DNA from: Xanthobacter dioxanivorans
GTDB taxonomy: Bacteria; Pseudomonadota; Alphaproteobacteria; Rhizobiales; Xanthobacteraceae
Direction of reading: 5' to 3'
Assembly (NCBI RefSeq): GCF_016807805.1
Contig: NZ_CP063362.1
Span: forward strand, 2,469,001 to 2,533,000
Length of the DNA: 64,000 bases
Under the pieces are notes generated by a model. The model had not been told where the DNA came from. It saw only the letters and a list, made by a program, of their open reading frames with translations, and searched no databases. This document shows positions 25,664 to 35,197 of the stretch, in pieces; the stretch's first letter is position 1; every line of letters starts with the position of its first letter. A program made the translations under genes and the position numbers.

Positions 25664-27178
25664 TCAATCCTCCCCCGCAAGCGCCTCGTCTCTTGCGTGT
25701 CGGATGTTCGGCATAGCGATAAGCAGGGCGAGCAGGGCGGTCAATATGAGCAGCCCCAGGGCGATGGGATGATGGACGAAGGTCATCCAGTCGCCATCCG
25801 ACAGGAGCAGCGCCCGGCGCAGCTGTTCATCGAACGCGCCGCCGAGAACCAGCCCCAGCAGCAGCGGGGCTACCGGGAAGTTCAGTTTCTTGACCGCGTA
25901 TCCAAGCAGGGCAAAAGCTATAAGGATGTAAACATCGAAGACGCGATTGCTCTCCGCGAAGGACCCGATGGCGGTGAGCACCAATATGCCGGGAAACATG
26001 TAGATATACCGGATGCGCAGCAGTGAAACCCATATGCCGATCAGGGGAAGGTTGAGGATCACCAGGATAAAATTGCCGACCCACATGCTGGCGATGAGCC
26101 CCCAGAAGAGCTCCGGCTGCTTGACCATGACTTGTGGCCCGGGTGTGATCCCGTGCGTGATCATCGCGCCCAGCATCAGGGCCATGAGCGCATTGGGCGG
26201 GATTCCCAGGCTGAGCATGGGAATGAAGTTTGCCTGCGCCGCCGCATTGTTCGCCGCCTCCGGGCCAGCAACGCCTTCAATGGCGCCACGCCCGAACATG
26301 CCGGGACGGCGGGACACCTTGCGTTCGAGGCTGTAGGCGCCGAAGGCGGCGATGGTTCCGCCGCCGCCCGGCAGAATGCCGAGGATGGTGCCGAGCGCGG
26401 TGCCGCGCAGCACGGGGGCGATCGAGCGGCGAAAGTCGTCCGCCGTGGGCCATAGGCGACGAATTTTCTCGATCCTGCGTCCCGCGCCGCCGGTTTCCTC
26501 GATGCTGGTGGCGATCTCGGCGATGCCGAAAAGTCCGATCGAGACCGCCGTGAATCCAATCCCGTCGGAAAGTTCGAGAATGCCGAAGGTGAAGCGCTCG
26601 GTTCCGGTGTTGACGTCCATGCCGACGAGGCTGAGCAGCAGGCCGATCAGGGCCATCGCGATCGATTTCGCGATGGAGCCGCCGGACAGCAGCACCGAGG
26701 ACACGAGGCCCAAGGTGAGAAGCGCGACATATTCCTCCGGCCCGAACAGCAGGGCCACCTTCACCAGGGTGGGGCCGGCGACCGCGACGACGAGGGTCAC
26801 GACGCAGCCGGCGAACAGGGAGGCGAGCGCCGCGATCGCCAGAGCCGACCCGGCGCGCCCCTGCAACGCCATCTTGTGACCGTCGAGGCAGGTCACCACC
26901 GTCGACGCCTCACCGGGAATATTGACGAGAATGGATGTGATGGATCCACCATACTGCGCGCCGTAATAGACGCCGGCCAGCATGATGATTGCGCCGACCG
27001 CCGGCAAATAGAAGGAGATCGGCAGAAGGATCGCAAAGGTCGCCAGCGGACCGATGCCGGGCAGCACCCCGATCAGCGTGCCGAGCGTTGCGCCAAGAAG
27101 GCAATAGCCGAGGTTATCCAGAGCGAGCGCGACGCTCATGCCGTAGACGAGGTTGTTCAGGAGATCCATGTCGGCCAC
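25664..27178 (-). CDS. tctA: Tripartite tricarboxylate transporter, large membrane subunit TctA
   Basis: A 504-residue integral membrane protein of the TctA family with about 12 membrane segments. Family signatures include GATLGTLIGVLPGIGPLATF, YGAQYGGSITSILVNIPGEA, GTALGTILGILPGGGGTIAA and MLSLGIPPNALMALMLGAMI. With TctB and the periplasmic receptor TctC it forms a secondary transporter for carboxylates. Its start overlaps the end of tctB by 22 bp; ATG 27169 is an alternative. It is the last transporter gene, and the GntR regulator follows. Confidence 0.93.
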   Translation of the reverse strand: MADMDLLNNLVYGMSVALALDNLGYCLLGATLGTLIGVLPGIGPLATFAILLPISFYLPAVGAIIMLAGVYYGAQYGGSITSILVNIPGEASTVVTCLDGHKMALQGRAGSALAIAALASLFAGCVVTLVVAVAGPTLVKVALLFGPEEYVALLTLGLVSSVLLSGGSIAKSIAMALIGLLLSLVGMDVNTGTERFTFGILELSDGIGFTAVSIGLFGIAEIATSIEETGGAGRRIEKIRRLWPTADDFRRSIAPVLRGTALGTILGILPGGGGTIAAFGAYSLERKVSRRPGMFGRGAIEGVAGPEAANNAAAQANFIPMLSLGIPPNALMALMLGAMITHGITPGPQVMVKQPELFWGLIASMWVGNFILVILNLPLIGIWVSLLRIRYIYMFPGILVLTAIGSFAESNRVFDVYILIAFALLGYAVKKLNFPVAPLLLGLVLGGAFDEQLRRALLLSDGDWMTFVHHPIALGLLILTALLALLIAMPNIRHARDEALAGED

Positions 27179-27600
27179 ACAGAGAGGTTCAGCTTGAGAA
27201 AAACCTTGAAGACCAGGACCGCCAGAGCGGTGACCACGACGGCGGTCGCCACTCGCTTCCTCAGGTCGGGAAAAGGTGTCGCAAACGAGCCCAACAGGGC
27301 GCAGGCGCCCGCGGCAAGGACGAGGCCGCCGGGTTCGACCAGCAGGCTAAACGCCAGGATGCCCGCCACCAACGCCCCGATGGGGCGAGGCCGCCAACGG
27401 GGCATGGCGACCTGTGTTCGCAACCCGTCCAGCACAATGAAGGCGCCCACCCCAAGGATCATCCAGGCGACGAGGCGGGGAAAGAAGGACGAGCTGGACG
27501 GCCCCTCTCCGTCGAACGGCAGGTGCGAGACCATAAGAAGGGCCGTCGCGCCAACCAGGACGACAAAGGACCCGGCGATGACATCGCGATTCATTTGCAT
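27157..27600 (-). CDS. tctB: Tripartite tricarboxylate transporter, small membrane subunit TctB
   Basis: A 147-residue protein with four predicted membrane helices (DVIAGSFVVLVGATALLMVS; SSSFFPRLVAWMILGVGAFI; PIGALVAGILAFSLLVEPGG; ATAVVVTALAVLVFKVFLKL). The size and FFPRLV segment are typical of TctB, the small accessory subunit of the tripartite transporter. It lies between tctC (65 bp upstream) and tctA (overlapping). Confidence 0.88.
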   Translation of the reverse strand: MQMNRDVIAGSFVVLVGATALLMVSHLPFDGEGPSSSSFFPRLVAWMILGVGAFIVLDGLRTQVAMPRWRPRPIGALVAGILAFSLLVEPGGLVLAAGACALLGSFATPFPDLRKRVATAVVVTALAVLVFKVFLKLNLSVWPTWIS

Positions 27601-27665
27601 GCGCGCCTCGTGGTCAATCCGGAAGCGTCCCGGACCCGGGGGCCGGGGACGCTAGCCTTCGGGCG

Positions 27666-28616
27666 TCAGGGCTTCATGGTGGCGCGGACGCGATCGAGCT
27701 GGCTCTTCTGCGCTGCTGCGAAGCCGGCCGCATCCGTGTAGTTCGACGGTTCGCCCACGGCATCCGCGAACTTGCGCCAGACCGCCCTTTCCATGGCGGC
27801 ATGAAACTTGTCGTGCAAATACTTGACGACCTGCGGCGGCAGTCCCGCCGGACCGACGAGGCCCTTCATATTGGTCGCGACAACGTCGTAGCCCAGTTCT
27901 TTCAGCGTGGGCACGGCGGGATAATGGCTTGAGCGCTCCTCGCCGCTGCCGGCGAGCACGCGGATCGTTCCCGCCTCCACCTGGCCCTGGATTTCCTCGG
28001 TGGCGCCCATCGCCACGTCCACCTGCCCGCCAAGCAGCGCCTGCATGATCGGCGCGCCGCCCTGGAACGGCACCTCCTTCAGGCGGACGCCCGCCGCCTT
28101 CTCGATCATGCCGCCGATGGAATGGGGCAGGCCGCCGATGCCGGTATTGGCGAGGGAGATCTTTCCGGGCTTCTCCTTCGCGGCCGCGACGATGTCTTGC
28201 ACGGTCTTGAACGGGGAGTCGGCCTTCACGATGATGAAGAAGGGGTTGTTGGTCAGGCGAATGATGGAGGTGAAGTCCTTCGCCGGGTCATACGGCACGG
28301 CGCGATGGGCGGGCACGGATGTCGTTTCCGATCCGCCCGCCACGAGCAGGGTGTAGCCGTCGGGCTTGGTATTGGCGACCGTCTGGGCGGCGAGCACGCC
28401 CGCCGCGCCGGGCTTGTTCTCGACCACGAGCGGAACCGGAAAATCGCCCTGCGCGGCGGCCGCGATGTTGCGGGCCGCCTGATCGCTTCCCCCTCCCGGG
28501 GCGAAGCCGACGACGATCTGGATGGGCTTGTCCGGCGTCCATTCCTGGGCGCCGGCCGCGCCGGCCCAGAAGACGAGCGCAACAGCAACAGAGGCTGTCC
28601 GTGTCACGATACGCAT
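27666..28616 (-). CDS. tctC: Tripartite tricarboxylate transporter substrate-binding protein TctC (Bug family)
   Basis: A 316-residue periplasmic receptor with a signal peptide (ASVAVALVFWAGAAGAQEW) and the Bug-family pattern WTPDKPIQIVVGFAPGGGSD, NKPGAAGVLAAQTVANTKPD, LANTGIGGLPHS and EVPFQGGAPIMQALLGGQVD. Bug receptors bind carboxylates or amides with two ordered waters. It is encoded first of the tctCBA set, directly downstream (68 bp) of hyuB, so uptake and catabolic genes form one transcription unit running hyuA-hyuB-tctC-tctB-tctA-gntR. Confidence 0.92.
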   Translation of the reverse strand: MRIVTRTASVAVALVFWAGAAGAQEWTPDKPIQIVVGFAPGGGSDQAARNIAAAAQGDFPVPLVVENKPGAAGVLAAQTVANTKPDGYTLLVAGGSETTSVPAHRAVPYDPAKDFTSIIRLTNNPFFIIVKADSPFKTVQDIVAAAKEKPGKISLANTGIGGLPHSIGGMIEKAAGVRLKEVPFQGGAPIMQALLGGQVDVAMGATEEIQGQVEAGTIRVLAGSGEERSSHYPAVPTLKELGYDVVATNMKGLVGPAGLPPQVVKYLHDKFHAAMERAVWRKFADAVGEPSNYTDAAGFAAAQKSQLDRVRATMKP

Positions 28617-28684
28617 TCTAAGTCCCTCTGGTTTGTGCTTGTTGGGTTGTGATTGGCCTGAGTTCAGGCGATCGGCCGTCTGGA

Positions 28685-30226
28685 TCAGGCTCCGAAGCCC
28701 CCGCCGCCCGGCGTTTCAAGCGTCAGCGTCGCACCGGGCTGGATCGTCTGGATTTCGCGCGGATCGATGGGCGCGCCATCGAGGAGAACGCGCCCCACCG
28801 CTCCCATCCCGCCGCCCAGCAGGCCGGGTGCGGGCGTCTTCAGGCGATCGGCCATGAAGGACGCCGTGATCGGCTCATCGCCAAGCATCAGCATTTCGAA
28901 AACCTGTCCGTCGCCGCCCCGGTGGCGGCCGTCTCCCCCGGTTCCCCCACGCAGCGCGCGGCGCAGGATTCGAACCGGAGCCTGTGTCTCCACCACCTCG
29001 ATGGGCGTATTCGAAAGGTTGCTCGGGAAGCTGAGCGTCGGCAGCCCGTCGGCCTGCGAGGTCGCTCCCTGTCCGCCGTTCAGGAAGAAAGTCGATGCGA
29101 AGCGCTTTCCGCCGTTGGCGCCGGCGAGGTGGACGCACCAGAGCGGCGAACCGGGCGCGGCGCAAACCTTGTCGGGAACGATGCCGACGAGCGCGCCCAT
29201 GATGGCGGGCGGGATGAGGTGGCCCGTCATGGCGCGCGCGCTCACGGCCGCGGGGAAGCGCGGATTGAGGATCGATCCCAGGGGGGCGGAAACTTTGATC
29301 GCCCTGAACGAGCCGTCATTGTTCGGCACGGTCGGAGAGAAGACGCACTTCAGGGTGTAGGCCGAATAGGCGAAGGTATAGATCGGAACGACATTGATCG
29401 CGCGCGGAAGCTGGGGCGAGGAGCCGGCGAAATCCACGTTGACGCGGTCGCCGATGATCTCCACGCGGCAGCGGATCGTGACCGGCTCGACGAACCCGTC
29501 CACGCTGATTTCGTTTTCATGCACGCCGTCGGGCACAGCTTCGATCGCGCTGCGCATGGCGAGCTCCGAGCGCGCCTGCATCTCGCTGCCGACGACCTGC
29601 AGGTCGCAGCGCGTTTCCTCCAGGGTGTCGAGCAGGCGCTGCCCCAGCATTCTGTTCGCCGCGACCTGGGCCCAGAGGTCGCCGATGACCTGGTCGGGCA
29701 CGCGGACGTTGTCCCTGATGATGGCCACCAGCGTCTCATTCACCGACCCGTTGGAGATGAGCTTCGAACGGGGAATCCTCAAGCCTTCCTCGAACAGCTC
29801 GGCGGTGCTGGGCGATCGCAGCCGCCCGCCGATGTCCGCAGCATGCGCCACCGTGCCGGAAAAGCCGACGAGCTCCTCGCCACGGAATATGGGCATGGCG
29901 ACGTTGATGTCGGGCAGGTGGCCGGTGCCGAGCCAGGGGTCGTTGGTGATCATGACGTCTCCCGGCCGCAAGGTTTCGCGGGGGAAGACATCGAGGAAGC
30001 GGCGAATGGTGTTCGGGAGAGTGCAGATGAAGGACGGAATGCTCTGGCTGGACTGCGCGAGCAACTGGCAATCCCGATCGAGCAAGACAACCGCATAGTC
30101 GTTGGACTCGCGGACGATGCTGGAGAAAGACGTTCTCACCAGGGTTGCCGCTGCCTCATCCACCAGGCTGACCAGGCGGGTCCAGAGTATTTCCAATGTA
30201 ACGGGATCTATATTGCTCATAGTCAT
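28685..30226 (-). CDS. hyuB: Hydantoinase B / 5-oxoprolinase-type subunit (HyuB)
   Basis: A 513-residue HyuB-family protein starting DPVTLEILWTRLVSLVDEAA, followed by the hallmarks SSIVRESNDYAVVLLDRD, PGDVMITNDPWLGTGHLPDI and GFSGTVAHAADIGGRL. It ends with a Gly-rich tail (ETPGGGGFGA) typical of the family. HyuA and HyuB together perform ATP-dependent opening or carboxylation of cyclic amides or ketones (5-oxoproline, hydantoins, caprolactam, acetone). ATG 30226 overlaps the hyuA stop as ATGA, consistent with stoichiometric synthesis. The exact substrate is not fixed by sequence. Confidence 0.9.
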   Translation of the reverse strand: MTMSNIDPVTLEILWTRLVSLVDEAAATLVRTSFSSIVRESNDYAVVLLDRDCQLLAQSSQSIPSFICTLPNTIRRFLDVFPRETLRPGDVMITNDPWLGTGHLPDINVAMPIFRGEELVGFSGTVAHAADIGGRLRSPSTAELFEEGLRIPRSKLISNGSVNETLVAIIRDNVRVPDQVIGDLWAQVAANRMLGQRLLDTLEETRCDLQVVGSEMQARSELAMRSAIEAVPDGVHENEISVDGFVEPVTIRCRVEIIGDRVNVDFAGSSPQLPRAINVVPIYTFAYSAYTLKCVFSPTVPNNDGSFRAIKVSAPLGSILNPRFPAAVSARAMTGHLIPPAIMGALVGIVPDKVCAAPGSPLWCVHLAGANGGKRFASTFFLNGGQGATSQADGLPTLSFPSNLSNTPIEVVETQAPVRILRRALRGGTGGDGRHRGGDGQVFEMLMLGDEPITASFMADRLKTPAPGLLGGGMGAVGRVLLDGAPIDPREIQTIQPGATLTLETPGGGGFGA

Positions 30227-32319
30227 GCCTCGAGCGTCACGAGAACACTGAGGTTCTCCAGCACTTCCACACGCGCCGCCACGGGGACGACGATCGTCGA
30301 TTCCTCTTCTTCGAGAATGAGCGGTCCCGTCAGGACTGTTCGTTTTGGCAGCGCGTATCGCTCATAGACGGGAACTTCACGCATGGCGTCATCGGCCGTG
30401 CAGAAGATGGGGCGGCGGGCCTTCGGAGCGACGCTGGCCTGCGGTCCGGCACGGGACGGCCAGACGAAGTCGCGCACGCCCTGCCGGGTCGATCCGACGA
30501 CGCGCCAGGTGACCGTTTCCGGTATGCCGGCCGGAAGGACGCCGCCGTAAATCTCGTCGTATCTCTTGTGGAAGGCCGCGACGAGGTCCGCCGCGAAGTC
30601 GGCGCCGGGCTCGCGATAAGGAAACCGCACCGTCACATTCGCGCCCTGGCCGAGATACCGCATCTCCACGAGCAGCTGCCAGTCGACCGTCTCGGACGCC
30701 GGAAGGCCGACCGAGATTTCCTCGCCTGCCGTGCCGCGCATGGCCGCGACCGCGGCCCGGATCTCATCCCAGTCGAGGCCATCCAGCCGCGCCGGACGCG
30801 ACCAGGAGCGCTCGACCCGCATGGGCGCGGCGAGGAAGCCGAGGCACGAGCCGGTGCCCGCCGCGATGGGAAACAGCACGCGCGGCACCCGAAGCTTGCG
30901 CGCGATCTCGACCGCGTGCATCGGGCCGGCGCCGCCGGTGGCGACGAGGGTGAACTGCCGCGGATCCTGCGCCTTTTCGGCGATGTGGACCCGCGCGGCG
31001 CCCGACATCGCCTCGTTCACCACATTGAAGATGCCCTTGGCCGTCGCCTCGGCGCTAAGCCCGAGCCGTTCTCCGAGGGTCCCCAGGGCGCGATGTGCCG
31101 CATCAAGGTCGAGCCGCATCCGCCCGCCGAGGAAATAGCCCGGATTGAGATAGCCAAGGACGAGGTCCGCATCGGTGACGGCCGGCTCGGTGCCGCCGAG
31201 TCCGTAGCAGGCGGGCCCGGGGTAGGAGCCGGCGCTTTCGGGACCCACCGTCAGGAGGCCGAGTTCGGACGCACGCGCAATGCTGCCGCCGCCCGATCCG
31301 ATCTCGATCAGGTCGATGCTCGCCACCAGCAGCGAAAGGCCGCTGCCCTTCTTGAAGCGGCGCACCCGGGCGGTTTCGAACATATGCACCACGCTGGGTT
31401 CCCCACCCGTGACGGTGCAGACCTTGGCCGTGGTTCCCCCCATGTCGAATGCGAGCACGTCGGAGAAGCCCGAGGCGCGGCCCGCATTGGCCGCGCTGAG
31501 GACCCCTCCGGCGGGACCGGATTCCACCGCCGCGATCGGAATGTCCGCCGCCACCGATGCGGTTGTCGTTCCACCACTCGAGAGCATAACGCGCAGCGCC
31601 GCGTCGACGCCCGAGCGCCTGAGGCGGGCTTCGAGCTCCTCGAGATAGGCTTTGACGAGGGGCTGCACGTAGGCGTTCGCGGTGGTGGTGGTCGTGCGCT
31701 CGTATTCGCGGATCTCGCAGGCCACCCGCGAGGAGAGGCTGACGGACACGCCCGGCAGCGCTTCCCGAAGGGCGCGGCCGATCTCATTCTCGTTTTCCGC
31801 GTTGACGCAGGAATGCAGCAGCGCGACCGCGACCGACGCCACGCCGGACGCCCGGATCTGCGATACGACTTGCGCCAGTTCTTCGCCCTGCGGCCGCGCC
31901 ACCACGGTTCCGTCGGCGGCGATGCGCTCGCCGATCTCGAACCTCAGCTCGCGGGGAACGAGCGGGGGCGGCATCTCGAGGTTGAGGTCATAGAGGTCGT
32001 AGCGAACCTCGCGGCGGATATCGAGAATGTCCGCGGTGCCGGCGGTCGCGACCAGCGCGGTCGACGCGCCCTTGCGCTCGATCAGCGCATTGGTGACGAG
32101 GGTGCTGCCGTGAACCACGCTCTCGACCTTCGGCGCGGCGCAGGCGGCATCACCATGTCCCACGGCCGCGAGCAGATCCTCGACGACGGCGGACAGCGCC
32201 TCCCCCGGATTGTCGTGCGTCGTCAGCCGCTTCGCCAGGAAGATCTGTCCTTCCGGGACAATCTCGATGACTCCATCCGTGAACGTGCCGCCGATATCGA
32301 CGGCTATGCGGAACCCCAT
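30223..32319 (-). CDS. hyuA: Hydantoinase A / 5-oxoprolinase-type ATPase subunit (HyuA)
   Basis: A 698-residue partner of HyuB. The N-terminus MGFRIAVDIGGTFTDGVIEI is the phosphate-binding motif of the actin-like ATPase fold. It is followed by KVESVVHGSTLVTNALIERK, VEPAGGVLSAANAG-like repeats (ESGPAGGVLSAANAG), VLAFDMGGTTAKVCTV and the HyuA centre GGAGPMHAVEIARKLRVPRV. Start ATG 32319 is at the conserved N-terminus with AGGAGCGAGGA just upstream. It is the first gene of the leftward operon; its promoter is in the AT-rich gap shared with the divergent M29-like gene. The presence of tct transport genes downstream suggests that a cyclic amide or related acid is imported and then opened. Confidence 0.9.
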   Translation of the reverse strand: MGFRIAVDIGGTFTDGVIEIVPEGQIFLAKRLTTHDNPGEALSAVVEDLLAAVGHGDAACAAPKVESVVHGSTLVTNALIERKGASTALVATAGTADILDIRREVRYDLYDLNLEMPPPLVPRELRFEIGERIAADGTVVARPQGEELAQVVSQIRASGVASVAVALLHSCVNAENENEIGRALREALPGVSVSLSSRVACEIREYERTTTTTANAYVQPLVKAYLEELEARLRRSGVDAALRVMLSSGGTTTASVAADIPIAAVESGPAGGVLSAANAGRASGFSDVLAFDMGGTTAKVCTVTGGEPSVVHMFETARVRRFKKGSGLSLLVASIDLIEIGSGGGSIARASELGLLTVGPESAGSYPGPACYGLGGTEPAVTDADLVLGYLNPGYFLGGRMRLDLDAAHRALGTLGERLGLSAEATAKGIFNVVNEAMSGAARVHIAEKAQDPRQFTLVATGGAGPMHAVEIARKLRVPRVLFPIAAGTGSCLGFLAAPMRVERSWSRPARLDGLDWDEIRAAVAAMRGTAGEEISVGLPASETVDWQLLVEMRYLGQGANVTVRFPYREPGADFAADLVAAFHKRYDEIYGGVLPAGIPETVTWRVVGSTRQGVRDFVWPSRAGPQASVAPKARRPIFCTADDAMREVPVYERYALPKRTVLTGPLILEEEESTIVVPVAARVEVLENLSVLVTLEA

Positions 32320-32534
32320 TCCTCGCTCCTCGCGACTTAACGTCGGCATCATCGTTCAAATGATAAACAAAAAACAATTGGTCGCAACAGCGAGCGGGCG
32401 ACTTTTTCGGCAAAATCCCATGCTGCACTGCATTTAGCCACATGCTGCGCATTGAATATGCAGGAATATGGGCGAACGGCCGCTTGCAGGCGGTGGGGCG
32501 GGCCGAAAATTTTCTTTCCGGAGGGCTTTTTCGA

Positions 32535-32562
32535 ATTGTACGATATATGTATATAAAACAAT
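32535..32562. promoter_or_regulatory. AT-rich divergent promoter with inverted repeat (hyuA / M29-like gene)
   Basis: The 335-bp gap between the divergent hyuA and M29-like genes is markedly AT-rich against its surroundings. It contains ATTGT...ACAAT arms spanning 28 bp around TACGATATATGTATATAA. This is a plausible GntR operator overlapping a promoter. A second AT-rich block (ATGATAAACAAAAAACAAT) lies at 32357-32375, close to hyuA. Confidence 0.35.
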
Positions 32563-32654
32563 ATTCCCGAGGACGGGCCCCGGATGAGGCGTCGCCGTGC
32601 GCCCCATGCGGGTGGGTCGCTCCATGGAGCGAATGGACCCCAAAGGAGAGTTCA

Positions 32655-33659
32655 ATGGACAATCTGCTGATGTTGAAGGGCGCCCGGAAGCTGGTGGGAA
32701 CGTGCGCCAATGTGCAGCCGGGCGAAGAGGTCGTGATCGTGACCGACTTCGCGGGACACCGCGTTGCCGAGGCCGTCGCCGCCGCCGCGCTGGAGCGGAC
32801 GGATGCGGTGAACATCGTCGTCATGCCGCCGCGCTCCATCGACGGCGAGGAGCCCACGAAGACCGTCGCGGCGGCGATGCAGGCCGCCGACGTGCTCTTT
32901 ACCCCGGTCAAGCAGTCGATCACCCACACCTATGCGACACGCACCGCCATCGGCAACGGCGCGCGCGGCATCATGTTGTCCCAGTTCAATCCGAACATGC
33001 TGGTGACCGGCGGCATCAATGCCGATTTCGAGGCGATCCGGCCGCTCTGCTTCAAGATCGGGGAATTGCTCGCGAACTGCGACAAGGTTCACCTGACGAC
33101 ACCCGCGGGCACCGATCTGCGCCTCAGCCTCAAGGGCCGCCCGTCCAACCCGCACTGCGGCCTGGTCCGCAAGCCCGGCGACTTCACCACCGTGCCCAAT
33201 ATCGAATGCAGCTCCTCGCCCATCGAAGGCTCCTCCGAGGGCGTCATCATCGTCGATGCGAGCATCCCCTATTATGGCGTGGGGCTCGTGAAGGAGCCGA
33301 TCCGCTTCGACGTGGCCAACGGGCGCGTCACCAAGATCTCGGGCGGCTATCAGGCCGATTTTCTTGACCAGCTGCTGGCGCGGCAGGGCGACCCCGCCGT
33401 CTACAACATCGCCCAGATTTCCTTCGGCCTGAACCCCCATTGCCCGATGGAAGGCGTCATGCTGCACGACGAGGGCGTTTACGGCACCGCCCATATCGGC
33501 ATCGGCACGAGCGTGCTTCTTGGCGGCGAGGTGAAGACCTTGACGCACTTCGATTCCCTGATGTGGAAGCCGACGCTGTCGCTCGATGGTGAAATCGTCC
33601 TTCGGGATGGCAAGTGGCTCCTGCCGGAAGCGGACGTCATTCACAGCGGCCGCGCGTAA
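32655..33659 (+). CDS. M29 aminopeptidase / NicX-like metalloenzyme
   Basis: A 334-residue protein of the superfamily that includes thermophilic M29 aminopeptidases (AmpS/PepS) and the non-heme iron 2,5-dihydroxypyridine dioxygenase NicX. Recognisable parts are ARKLVGTCANVQPGEEVVIV and the C-terminal metal-binding region ISFGLNPHCPMEGVMLHDEG, then AHIGIGTSVLLGG and TLTHFDSLM (H-x-D). In both branches the H-x-D pair binds metal, so peptidase and ring-cleaving dioxygenase cannot be told apart by eye. The catabolic setting (HyuAB, aminotransferase, RidA, amidohydrolase stump) makes a small-molecule enzyme more likely than a peptidase (inference). ATG 32655 has a good AAAGGAGAG site. Confidence 0.72.
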   Translation: MDNLLMLKGARKLVGTCANVQPGEEVVIVTDFAGHRVAEAVAAAALERTDAVNIVVMPPRSIDGEEPTKTVAAAMQAADVLFTPVKQSITHTYATRTAIGNGARGIMLSQFNPNMLVTGGINADFEAIRPLCFKIGELLANCDKVHLTTPAGTDLRLSLKGRPSNPHCGLVRKPGDFTTVPNIECSSSPIEGSSEGVIIVDASIPYYGVGLVKEPIRFDVANGRVTKISGGYQADFLDQLLARQGDPAVYNIAQISFGLNPHCPMEGVMLHDEGVYGTAHIGIGTSVLLGGEVKTLTHFDSLMWKPTLSLDGEIVLRDGKWLLPEADVIHSGRA

Positions 33660-33940
33660 CCCGTCACCTGCCCCCCCACCAACCTGGGGCAGGCCTTCAT
33701 GCGTCGTGCTTTCGAGGCGCGCCGCGGCCGGGCGGAACACGGATCCGGCCCGCCGCTCCGGGCTTTCGCCGCGGGGGCGCCTTGCCGGCGCCGCACCCGG
33801 ACCGGAGCCGGACCGGCTGTCGCGGCGGGCCTCGAAAGCCGTGGAAGAACCTGGAGCACGCGCCGATCGGCCTGCATCGCAGGCTGATCGGGTCGCGCGT
33901 TCTCCATCAACGATTTGGAGGGCGCTTCACCGGGCGAATG

Positions 33941-33970
33941 GATTCAAGTCGCCCGGATCGCGCTCCAAGG
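33941..33970 (+). repeat. Dispersed repeat family 1, copy 3, in the gap before the aminotransferase
   Basis: GATTCAAGTCGCCCGGATCG then CGCTCCAAGG, about 15 bp before the aminotransferase start. The rest of the 326-bp gap (33660-33985) is GC-rich and holds nothing else I can recognise. Confidence 0.5.
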
Positions 33971-33985
33971 CGGGAAAGCTCCGAT

Positions 33986-35197
33986 ATGGATAAAATGGAA
34001 AGCAAGTTCGCCTCCCTTGCGACGGACAACGCCCCTGGCCAAGAAGTCCGTGAGCGGGCGGCGGCGCAGCCGGTGTTCTCGGGCGATCCGATCCCCGGCC
34101 GCGAGGTGGATTTTTCCCACGGCGACGTGGACGCGTTCCTGCCGGCGCCGGGAACGCTGGATGCCTTTGTCGCAGGCGTCCACGCCGGCGGCAGGCAGGC
34201 CTATACCGAGTATCGAGGCAGCGCCGACATCCGCGCCGGCCTCGCCTCGCGGCTGGCGGCCTTCACCGGGGCCCCGGTTTCGGCGGACACGGACCTCATC
34301 CTGACGCCGGGCAGCCAGGGCGCCCTGTTTCTGGCCGTGGCGTCCGTGGTGGGGGCAGGCGAGAAGGTCGCCATCGTCGAGCCCGATTATTTCGCCAATC
34401 GCAAGCTCGTGCGCTTCCTCGACGGCGAGATCATGCCTGTTCGCCTGGCGTTCCTCGAAAAGGCCGATGGCGCCGGGCTGGATCTGGGAGACCTGGAGGA
34501 TGCCTTTAAAAGGGGCGCAAGGGCCTTCGTGTTTTCCAATCCCAACAACCCCACCGGCGCCGTCTATTCGGACGCCGAGATCCGCGCCATCGCCGCGCTC
34601 GCCGAGCGCTACGGGGCGACCGTGATCGTAGACCAGCTCTATTCGCGGCTGCGCTATTCCGGCACCACCTACACACATCTGCGGGCCGTCGAGGTGGACC
34701 CCGACAGGGTCATCACGATCATGGGGCCGTCCAAGACGGAGTCGCTCAGCGGATACCGACTCGGGGTGGCTTTCGGGTCGCCGCGGATCATCGAGCGCAT
34801 GGAGAAGCTGCAGGCGATCGTTTCGCTGCGCGCCTCGGGCTACAATCAGTCCGTGCTCCGCGGCTGGCTTGCCGAACCGAAGGGCTGGATGGAGAAGCGC
34901 ATCGCGCTGCATCAGGCGATCCGGAACGACCTGCTCGAAAGGTTGTGGGGGGCCGGTCTTGCGGCGAGGACCCCCGACGCGGGAAGCTATCTTTTTCCGA
35001 AGCTTCCACGCCTTTCCCTCGCGCCGGCCGATTTCGTGAAAGCGCTGCGCTTCCAGGCTTCGGTGATCGTCACGCCGGGAACCGAATTTGGTCCCAACCT
35101 GAATGCCTTCATCCGCTTGAACTTTTCGCAGGATCATGCGGCCGCCGCCGCCGCGGTCGACCGCATGATTGAACTGGTCGCCCGCTATGAGGGGTGA
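33986..35197 (+). CDS. PLP-dependent aminotransferase, class I/II
   Basis: A 403-residue fold-type I aminotransferase. Landmarks are GRQAYTEYRGSADIRAGLAS, TPGSQGALFLAVASVVGAGE, the cofactor-ring loop VFSNPNNPTGAVYSDAE, VIVDQLYSRLRYSG (Asp and Tyr that contact PLP) and the Schiff-base lysine in GPSKTESLSGYRLG (about residue 250). It transfers an amino group to or from a 2-oxo acid; substrate unknown. Start ATG 33986 (MDKMESKF) lies after the M29-like gene's gap; ATG 33995 is possible. Its end overlaps the RidA start by 11 bp, so the pair is translationally coupled. Confidence 0.88.
   Translation: MDKMESKFASLATDNAPGQEVRERAAAQPVFSGDPIPGREVDFSHGDVDAFLPAPGTLDAFVAGVHAGGRQAYTEYRGSADIRAGLASRLAAFTGAPVSADTDLILTPGSQGALFLAVASVVGAGEKVAIVEPDYFANRKLVRFLDGEIMPVRLAFLEKADGAGLDLGDLEDAFKRGARAFVFSNPNNPTGAVYSDAEIRAIAALAERYGATVIVDQLYSRLRYSGTTYTHLRAVEVDPDRVITIMGPSKTESLSGYRLGVAFGSPRIIERMEKLQAIVSLRASGYNQSVLRGWLAEPKGWMEKRIALHQAIRNDLLERLWGAGLAARTPDAGSYLFPKLPRLSLAPADFVKALRFQASVIVTPGTEFGPNLNAFIRLNFSQDHAAAAAAVDRMIELVARYEG

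Noticed and set aside
33614..33985. N-terminal extension of the aminotransferase overlapping the M29-like gene
   Set aside because: Arg/Pro/Gly-rich translation of GC-rich DNA with a repeat copy inside; no family similarity before residue MDKMESKF.
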